Below, in pieces: positions 5,509-10,361 of a stretch of 10,361 nucleotides of DNA. A program made the translations under genes and the position numbers. Position 1 is the stretch's first letter; each line of letters starts with the position of its first letter. The notes below the pieces were generated by a model. The model made no database searches. It was not told the DNA's origin and was given only the letters and a program-made list of their open reading frames with translations. Source of the stretch: Candidatus Methanomethylophilaceae archaeon (GTDB lineage: Archaea > Thermoplasmatota > Thermoplasmata > Methanomassiliicoccales > Methanomethylophilaceae); contig JAFPVN010000133.1 of NCBI GenBank assembly GCA_017395275.1, positions 1 to 10,361 of the forward strand, in the 5' to 3' direction.

Positions 5509-5509
5509 C
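5500..5509 (+). promoter_or_regulatory. TATA box of the acs operon, overlapping the previous stop codon
   Basis: GATATATAAC, preceded by the purine-rich CGCAAA that resembles a BRE, sits on the last codons of the upstream gene. The expected transcription start is near 5531, giving a leader of about 18 bases. Confidence 0.65.
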
Positions 5510-5524
5510 CGCGCCCATTATCCT

Positions 5525-5540
5525 CCTATAATATTATAGG
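5525..5540. promoter_or_regulatory. 16-bp perfect palindrome at the acs operon start, candidate operator
   Basis: CCTATAATATTATAGG is its own reverse complement over all 16 bases. It covers the expected transcription start and touches the AGGTGG ribosome site (5538-5543). A dimeric repressor bound there would block initiation. Because it contains TATAAT it could also be read as a TATA box, but that would start transcription after the ATG at 5549. Confidence 0.55.
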
Positions 5541-5548
5541 TGGACTCC

Positions 5549-6454
5549 ATGAAAAACTGGGAATTCGGAAAGATAACGGGCAGCGAGATCTCTATCGACG
5601 AGAGGCTCTCCGACATGATGGGTATCGTAGAGGGCGGATACGTCTACAGCACCCTCTTCGAGTACAACGACGAGGGACCGAAGAAGTACGAGGTCATCCT
5701 CTCCATGTACCCCCAGGAGAACTACCGCACCCTGACCAACATCACGCTCTACATGAAGGACGTGCCGGGTTCCAGCGCACAGGCCGCGCACTTCCTCGGG
5801 GACAGGGGCATCAACATCCTGAACTCCATCTCGCTCGACGGGATCTCCGACACCATCATCATCTGGAAGGTCCTGGCGGACCTCAGTTTCGCCGGAGAGA
5901 TGGACCTGCTTCTGGAGAAGTTCGCATCGCTCAAGGAGTCCGACGATCCGAGCGTCTCCCTCATCGACCACATCGAGATCAAGCCCGCCGACATCGGAAG
6001 GGTGTTCAGGACCGAGCCCGACAAGAACAAGACCGAGGTCAGGCGCGGAGCCCCCGTCACCCTCAGGAACGGGAAGTACGACATGGCCGCCGAGTACGGG
6101 GACATCCTCGGGAACATCGACGGCAAGGACATCCTGATGGTGGCCGACATCGGCTCCTGGATGATGTCCGTCACCTTCTTCAAGGAGCGCACCACACTCA
6201 GAAAGATAAACATCGAGATCCCCGACTGCCCCGGTTCCATCGCCCAGGCGCTGGGATGGATAGGGGACCAGAAGGTCAACCTCATCTCGGTGTTCAGCAA
6301 GGTCAAGATCTGCTACCAGACCATGTCCCTCGAGCTCGTCGCCGACTTCGCCGACAGCAGGATCCCGCTGGACCGTTTCGAGAAGGAGATGGAGAAGGCA
6401 TTTGCGGACATGAACGGGATCTACACGATCGAGCAGTTCGTGGAACTCAGGTGA
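5549..6454 (+). CDS. Two-ACT-domain protein heading the acs operon (301 aa)
   Basis: Two ACT-like repeats are visible: residues 63-130 (N-I-T-L-Y-M-K-D-V-P-G-S-S-A-Q-A-A, then G-I-N-I-L) and 218-288 (K-I-N-I-E-I-P-D-C-P-G-S-I-A-Q-A-L, then V-N-L-I-S-V). Both have the x-D-x-P-G-S strand-turn-helix where ACT domains bind amino acids or other small ligands. The first 60 residues and the linker (about 140-215) have no family I recognise, and no catalytic domain is attached. The gene ends four bases before acsB, so it is part of the operon, most likely as a ligand-sensing regulator or partner of acetyl-CoA synthase. I am not aware of such a gene in described acs/cdh operons. The ATG at 5549 is chosen because AGGTGG (5538-5543) is correctly spaced for it and overlaps the alternative GTG at 5540. 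Confidence 0.85.
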   Translation: MKNWEFGKITGSEISIDERLSDMMGIVEGGYVYSTLFEYNDEGPKKYEVILSMYPQENYRTLTNITLYMKDVPGSSAQAAHFLGDRGINILNSISLDGISDTIIIWKVLADLSFAGEMDLLLEKFASLKESDDPSVSLIDHIEIKPADIGRVFRTEPDKNKTEVRRGAPVTLRNGKYDMAAEYGDILGNIDGKDILMVADIGSWMMSVTFFKERTTLRKINIEIPDCPGSIAQALGWIGDQKVNLISVFSKVKICYQTMSLELVADFADSRIPLDRFEKEMEKAFADMNGIYTIEQFVELR

Positions 6455-6458
6455 TCGG

Positions 6459-8639
6459 ATGGATGCCGCCAGAATAACCGAAAGATACGGCAGCATACCG
6501 GATGAGTATCTCTCGATCCTCCTGGGAACTGAGGGGACCATCGACGTCCCGACCCTGCTGTCCATGGCGTCGGAGGGATCCAAGGCCCTCGTCGAGACCG
6601 CCAAATGGATGGTGTCCGAGGCCGCCGGGAAGAACGGCTGGGACCATCAGATAGGGTTCCCCGAGACGGGTTACTACCTCCCCGCGATCCACGCGTGGAC
6701 GGGGACGTCCGAGATGACCCTGGAATCCGCAAGGGACTTCCTCTACAACCTCGACGAGCCCGGTGCATCGGAGCTCGCGGACGGAATGAAGGCAGGGGAG
6801 AACGCCATGTTCGCCGCCGAGATAATAGAGGCGGTCAGCTACATCGGCAGCGAGCGCGAGGGCTTCATCCCGGACAGAGTCCTCAGGGGACTCGGGCTGA
6901 ACTTCGTGGACGAGACCATCCCCGGAGCGGTGGCGTTCCTGGGAGGGATGGACGATCCCGATGCCCTGACGAAGATGTACCGCGACTTCCAGGGAAAGGG
7001 CATGATCAGCATAGCGTCCGGCGACTTCCCCGAGCAGTTCAAGGCCGTGGGGGCCAAGATGGGTCTCGACTGGAGGTTCTACCCCGTAGGATACTTCACC
7101 GGTACCGTGCACGCCCTCAACTTCGCGGTGCGTGCGGCTCTCACCTTCGGTAACATCGAACCCGGAAACAGGGAGGCCATATCCGACTATCTGAAGAAGA
7201 GACCGAAGGTCATCGTCATACAGTCCGGCCCGCTGAACAGGCTGGATGCCGCATTCGCATTCGCGGCGCTGATGCACAGCGCATCCATCGTCACCGACCA
7301 GGACCTCCCGGAGATCCCGCACTGCGTGAAGGTCTGCAAGAAACCGCTGGAGATGATCCAGAGCGGTATCGAGGAACGCGGGATCACCGTCAAGCTGGAG
7401 CCCATCGAGCTCCCCGTGGGATACGCCCCCTCCTTCGAGGGAGAGGTCGTGAGGAAACCGGATACGTACGTGGAGGCAGGGGGTACCCGCAGCCCGGCGT
7501 TCGAGATCCTCATCTCCAGGAAGGAGGACGAGGTCGAGGACGGGAAGGTCACCCTCATCGGGAAGGAGATCGACGAGATGCCCGAAGGGTCCCTCACGCC
7601 CCTCGCACTGATAGTCGAGGTGTACGGGCAGAACATGCACGATGACCTGGAACCGGTCATGGAGAGGAGGTTCCACAGCTCAATCAACTTCGCCGAGGGC
7701 GTATGGCACGCCGGACAGAGGAACACCAACTGGGTCCGCATAAGCAAGACCGCCAAGGCCGCAGGGTTCAAGATGGCCGACCTCGGAAGGATACTCATCC
7801 ACAAAATCAAAGAGGAGTTCGGCGGGATCGTCACCAGGGCCCAGGCCACCGTGATCACCGACCAGGCGGAGCTGGACAGGCGCCTCCCCGAGGCCATGAG
7901 ATCGTACGACGCCAGGGACGAGCGCATGAAGGGTCTGAAGGACGACAGCGTGGACACGTTCTATACTTGCGCGATGTGCCAGTCGTTCGCGCCCGGGCAC
8001 ATATGCATAATATCGCCCGAGAGGCTGGGCCTCTGCGGAGCGATCAACTGGCTGGATTCCAAGGCCGGTTTCGAACTGGACAAGAACGGACCCAACAAGC
8101 CCCTCCCCAAGGGAACGCTCATCGACGCCGAGAAGGGCGAATGGGAGAACGTCAACGAGGCCGTGAGGTCCGAGTCCATGGGAAGGATCGAGAGGATGTG
8201 CATGTACAGCCTGATGGATTCCCCGATGACATCGTGCGGATGCTTCGAGGTCATCGTGGCGATGACGGTGGACATGCAGGCCGTCGTCATCGTGGACAGG
8301 GACCACTCCGGAATGACCCCCGTGGGAATGAAGTTCTCCACGCTGGCGGGTTCCATCGGAGGAGGCAGGCAGACCCCTGGATTCATGGGGATTGGTAAGA
8401 AGTACATCACCAGCGAGAAGTTCATGTCCGCCGAGGGAGGCATCGCGAGGATCGCATGGATGCCGAAGCACCTCAAGGAGGCCATCGGCGACGAATTCAG
8501 GAAGAGATGCGAGGACATCGGGCACCCCGACCTCATGGACAAGATCGCCGACGAGACGGTCACTGAGGACGCGGAGGGACTGATGGCATGGATGGCGGAG
8601 GTGGAGCACCCCGCCCTGTTCATGGACCCGCTGCTCTGA
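6459..8639 (+). CDS. acsB: Acetyl-CoA synthase catalytic subunit, full-length bacterial-type
   Basis: This is the A-cluster subunit of CO dehydrogenase/acetyl-CoA synthase (AcsB; archaeal name CdhC). It joins CO, a corrinoid-bound methyl group and CoA to acetyl-CoA. The A-cluster ligands are all present: C504-x2-C507-x8-C516-x9-C526 for the [4Fe-4S] cluster, and C593-G594-C595 (T-S-C-G-C-F) for the distal Ni. C507 bridges cluster and proximal Ni. These match Moorella AcsB Cys506/509/518/528/595/597 with a constant shift of two. At 726 aa it equals bacterial AcsB (about 730) and includes the N-terminal domain of about 300 residues (G-F-P-E-T-G-Y-Y-L-P, then T-I-P-G-A-V) that contacts CODH and that archaeal CdhC (about 470 aa) lacks. 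An AGGTGATC ribosome site overlaps the end of the ACT gene. No gap or frameshift is seen. Confidence 0.97.
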   Translation: MDAARITERYGSIPDEYLSILLGTEGTIDVPTLLSMASEGSKALVETAKWMVSEAAGKNGWDHQIGFPETGYYLPAIHAWTGTSEMTLESARDFLYNLDEPGASELADGMKAGENAMFAAEIIEAVSYIGSEREGFIPDRVLRGLGLNFVDETIPGAVAFLGGMDDPDALTKMYRDFQGKGMISIASGDFPEQFKAVGAKMGLDWRFYPVGYFTGTVHALNFAVRAALTFGNIEPGNREAISDYLKKRPKVIVIQSGPLNRLDAAFAFAALMHSASIVTDQDLPEIPHCVKVCKKPLEMIQSGIEERGITVKLEPIELPVGYAPSFEGEVVRKPDTYVEAGGTRSPAFEILISRKEDEVEDGKVTLIGKEIDEMPEGSLTPLALIVEVYGQNMHDDLEPVMERRFHSSINFAEGVWHAGQRNTNWVRISKTAKAAGFKMADLGRILIHKIKEEFGGIVTRAQATVITDQAELDRRLPEAMRSYDARDERMKGLKDDSVDTFYTCAMCQSFAPGHICIISPERLGLCGAINWLDSKAGFELDKNGPNKPLPKGTLIDAEKGEWENVNEAVRSESMGRIERMCMYSLMDSPMTSCGCFEVIVAMTVDMQAVVIVDRDHSGMTPVGMKFSTLAGSIGGGRQTPGFMGIGKKYITSEKFMSAEGGIARIAWMPKHLKEAIGDEFRKRCEDIGHPDLMDKIADETVTEDAEGLMAWMAEVEHPALFMDPLL

Positions 8640-8663
8640 TCACGTTACATCAGGAGGAATGAG

Positions 8664-9593
8664 ATGACAGAGATACCCCAGGTCAGCGAAAAGTACAACG
8701 GTACCGTGACCGAGGTCACCCTCGGAAAGGGAGATTACATCGCGGGAGGAGCGAAGGGCATGCCCTTCATGTCCTTCGAGAACCCGGTCAAGACCAGACC
8801 CATGATCGCGGGAGAGGTGTTCGACACCCTCGCCGAGTATCCCCAGCTCGCCGCGGACATGTTCGACGGCCGCCAGAAGGACCCCGTGGAATGGGCGAGG
8901 ATGTGGAAGGAGATCGGCGCGGACATGATATGCGTCAGGTTCGCGGGACTGGACCCCGAGAAGGGCGACACAACCCCTGAGAAGGCCACGGACATCGTGA
9001 AGAGGATATCGGAGGCCACGGGGCTTCCCATCATGATAAGCGGATGCGGCATACTGGAATACGACGTGCCCGCTCTCACCATGATAAGCGAGAACGTCAG
9101 GGACACCAGGCTCCTGCTCAACAAGGCGGATGAGGACGAGTACAAGAAGATCTCCTCGATGGCCATCGCGGGGAAGCACTGCGTCGTGGGATTCTCCAAC
9201 CTCGACGTGAACCTCGCCAAGCAGATGAACATCCTCCTCGCCGACTTCGGCGTGAATAGGGAGGATGTGATAATGGATCCCCTCATGGCCCCTCTGGGCA
9301 TGGGGATGGAGTACTCGTACTCCGTCAACGAGAGGATAAGGATAGCGGGCCTGATGGGCGACAAGATGCTCCAGGCCCCGATAGTATGCGACTGCACCGC
9401 CTCATGGGATGTCGCCGATGCGGTGAGCACCGACGACCCGTCGCTGGGGGACGTGAAGTTCAGGGTCACCTGGTGGGAGGCCATGACGGCCATGTCCGCC
9501 ATGGTGTCCGGAGCTGACATACTGGTCATGCGCGGGCCCGCCGCGGCGGATATGATAATGGTGTACAGCAAGGAGCTGACCACGGGGGAGTGA
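8664..9593 (+). CDS. acsD: Corrinoid iron-sulfur protein, small (delta) subunit
   Basis: The 309-aa TIM-barrel protein is similar along its length to bacterial AcsD (about 320 aa), for example the motifs P-F-x-x-F-E, R-P-x-I, N-I-L-L/N-x-A-D/E, Q-M-N-I-L and E-Y-S-Y-S with I-R-I-A-G-L-x-G-D-K-M-L. Archaeal CdhD is usually longer. With AcsC it forms the cobamide-carrying protein that takes a methyl group from methyl-tetrahydropterin (or folate) and hands it to AcsB. The gene starts 24 bases after acsB with AGGAGG (8652-8657) six bases before ATG. An ATG at 8659 is out of frame and stops at once. It ends four bases before acsC. Confidence 0.95.
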   Translation: MTEIPQVSEKYNGTVTEVTLGKGDYIAGGAKGMPFMSFENPVKTRPMIAGEVFDTLAEYPQLAADMFDGRQKDPVEWARMWKEIGADMICVRFAGLDPEKGDTTPEKATDIVKRISEATGLPIMISGCGILEYDVPALTMISENVRDTRLLLNKADEDEYKKISSMAIAGKHCVVGFSNLDVNLAKQMNILLADFGVNREDVIMDPLMAPLGMGMEYSYSVNERIRIAGLMGDKMLQAPIVCDCTASWDVADAVSTDDPSLGDVKFRVTWWEAMTAMSAMVSGADILVMRGPAAADMIMVYSKELTTGE

Positions 9594-9597
9594 GAGG

Positions 9598-10361
9598 ATG
9601 CCGACAGCGATAGAGTTCTTCAAGCTTCTTCCGAAGACCAACTGCAAGGACTGCGGACAGCCCACATGCCTCGCGTTCGCCATGCAGCTCGCCAACCAGA
9701 AGGCCAAGATAGAGGACTGCCCCCACGTCCAGCAGGACGCCAAGGACGCTCTGGCCGAGGCCTCCGCGCCCCCGGTCAGGACGATCAAGGTCGGGAACAG
9801 GATCCCCATGGGCGGGGAGACCGTGCTGTACAGGCACGAGCGCCGCTTCAACAATCCGATCGCGTACGCGGTGACGGTGTCGGACACCCTCGAGGGCGAT
9901 GCCCTGAAGGAGAGGGTGGAGTACATCGCATCCCTCTGCTACGACAGGGTCGGCATGAAGTTCAAGGCGGACATGGTCTCTGTCAGGAACGATTCAGGCG
10001 ACAGTGCCAGATTCAAGGAGACCGTGAAAGCGGTATGCGGACTCTGGAAGGACCCGTTCGTCCTGGAGACGAAGGATCCCGCCGCGATGTCCGAGGCACT
10101 GAGCGTATGCAAGCTCAGGGTCCCGCTGCTCTACGGGGCGACCGCGGAGAACCTCGAGGCGATGTGCGAGATATCCAAGAGCAGCAAGTGCCCGCTCGGA
10201 CTCATATGCGACGGACTCGAGGAGGCCGTCTCCATGGTGGAGAAGGCCGAATCCCTGGGCGCCAAAGACCTGATCGTCGACCTGTCATCGGCCAACCTCA
10301 AGGAGCTGATCGAGAACCAGACCGTCGCCAGGCGCGCCGCCATCAAGAAGAAGTTCAAGCC
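9598..10361 (+). CDS. acsC: Corrinoid iron-sulfur protein, large (gamma) subunit, 5' part
   Basis: An open frame from ATG at 9598 runs to the right edge (254 codons, no stop). The N-terminus has the [4Fe-4S] signature C16-x2-C19-x4-C24-x16-C41 (N-C-K-D-C-G-Q-P-T-C), which matches AcsC/CdhE and supplies the low-potential electron that reactivates oxidised cobalamin. A linker and the TIM-barrel domain begin after about residue 60 (G-N-R-I-P-M-G-G-E-T-V-L-Y-R-H-E). The full protein is about 440 residues, so the C-terminal cobamide-binding domain is outside the window. Start: four bases after acsD, behind GGGGGAG/GAGG. Co-transcribed with the preceding genes. Confidence 0.95.
   Translation, partial: MPTAIEFFKLLPKTNCKDCGQPTCLAFAMQLANQKAKIEDCPHVQQDAKDALAEASAPPVRTIKVGNRIPMGGETVLYRHERRFNNPIAYAVTVSDTLEGDALKERVEYIASLCYDRVGMKFKADMVSVRNDSGDSARFKETVKAVCGLWKDPFVLETKDPAAMSEALSVCKLRVPLLYGATAENLEAMCEISKSSKCPLGLICDGLEEAVSMVEKAESLGAKDLIVDLSSANLKELIENQTVARRAAIKKKFK

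Noticed and set aside
5525..5540. TATAATAT within the palindrome as the operon's TATA box
   Set aside because: Transcription would begin around 5558-5560, after the ATG at 5549 that has the correctly spaced ribosome site. The box at 5500-5509 fits.
5534..7676. Long minus-strand open frames opposite the ACT and acsB genes
   Set aside because: They are complements of strongly supported genes, with low-complexity composition and no recognisable domain.

Overview
The window looks like a chromosome segment of a moderately GC-rich archaeon. The best guess is a member of the Thermoplasmata lineage such as a Methanomassiliicoccales-type methanogen. Archaeal signs are: TATA boxes about 27 bp before the inferred transcription starts of protein genes and of a tRNA gene; several genes with almost no leader beside others with strong GGTGA/GGAGG ribosome sites; heavy use of AGG for Arg and ATA for Ile; a radical SAM protein of the tetraether-lipid-synthase type; and a DUF5654 membrane protein. 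The lineage is inferred from this gene mix, not from a marker gene.

Left part (1-550): the last codons of a TnpB-type IS200/IS605 nuclease and the probable right-end hairpin of that element run in from the left edge. They stop just before the promoter of a small seven-cysteine zinc-ribbon gene that ends at a clear hairpin/T6 terminator. Middle-left (548-3589, all minus strand): a Tes-like radical SAM gene, apparently leaderless, and upstream of it a two-gene unit. That unit encodes a uroporphyrinogen-decarboxylase-fold protein with the H-x-C...C zinc site of MtaA/MtbA-type methyltransferases and a 146-residue protein I do not recognise. An AT-rich stretch packed with inverted repeats lies just upstream of this unit's TATA box. 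Middle (3640-4836): a 125-residue Lys-rich/helical protein, DUF5654 and tRNA-Leu(UAA), all minus strand.

Right part (4837-10361, all plus strand): a winged-helix-like/zinc-ribbon protein, a two-ACT-domain protein, then acetyl-CoA synthase (acsB/cdhC), the corrinoid Fe-S protein small subunit (acsD/cdhD) and the start of its large subunit (acsC/cdhE), which runs off the right edge. The last four are tightly packed and form one operon. AcsC and AcsD carry a methyl group on corrinoid to the Ni-containing A-cluster of AcsB, where it is joined to CO and CoA to make acetyl-CoA. The AcsB is full length (726 aa), with the N-terminal region of bacterial enzymes that the short archaeal CdhC lacks.

Most worth a second look: (1) the ACT-domain protein heading a bacterial-type acs operon, with a 16-bp perfect palindrome between its promoter and its ribosome site; (2) the UroD-type/146-residue pair with its inverted-repeat-rich upstream region; (3) the TnpB element end, whose guide RNA would read into the zinc-ribbon promoter.
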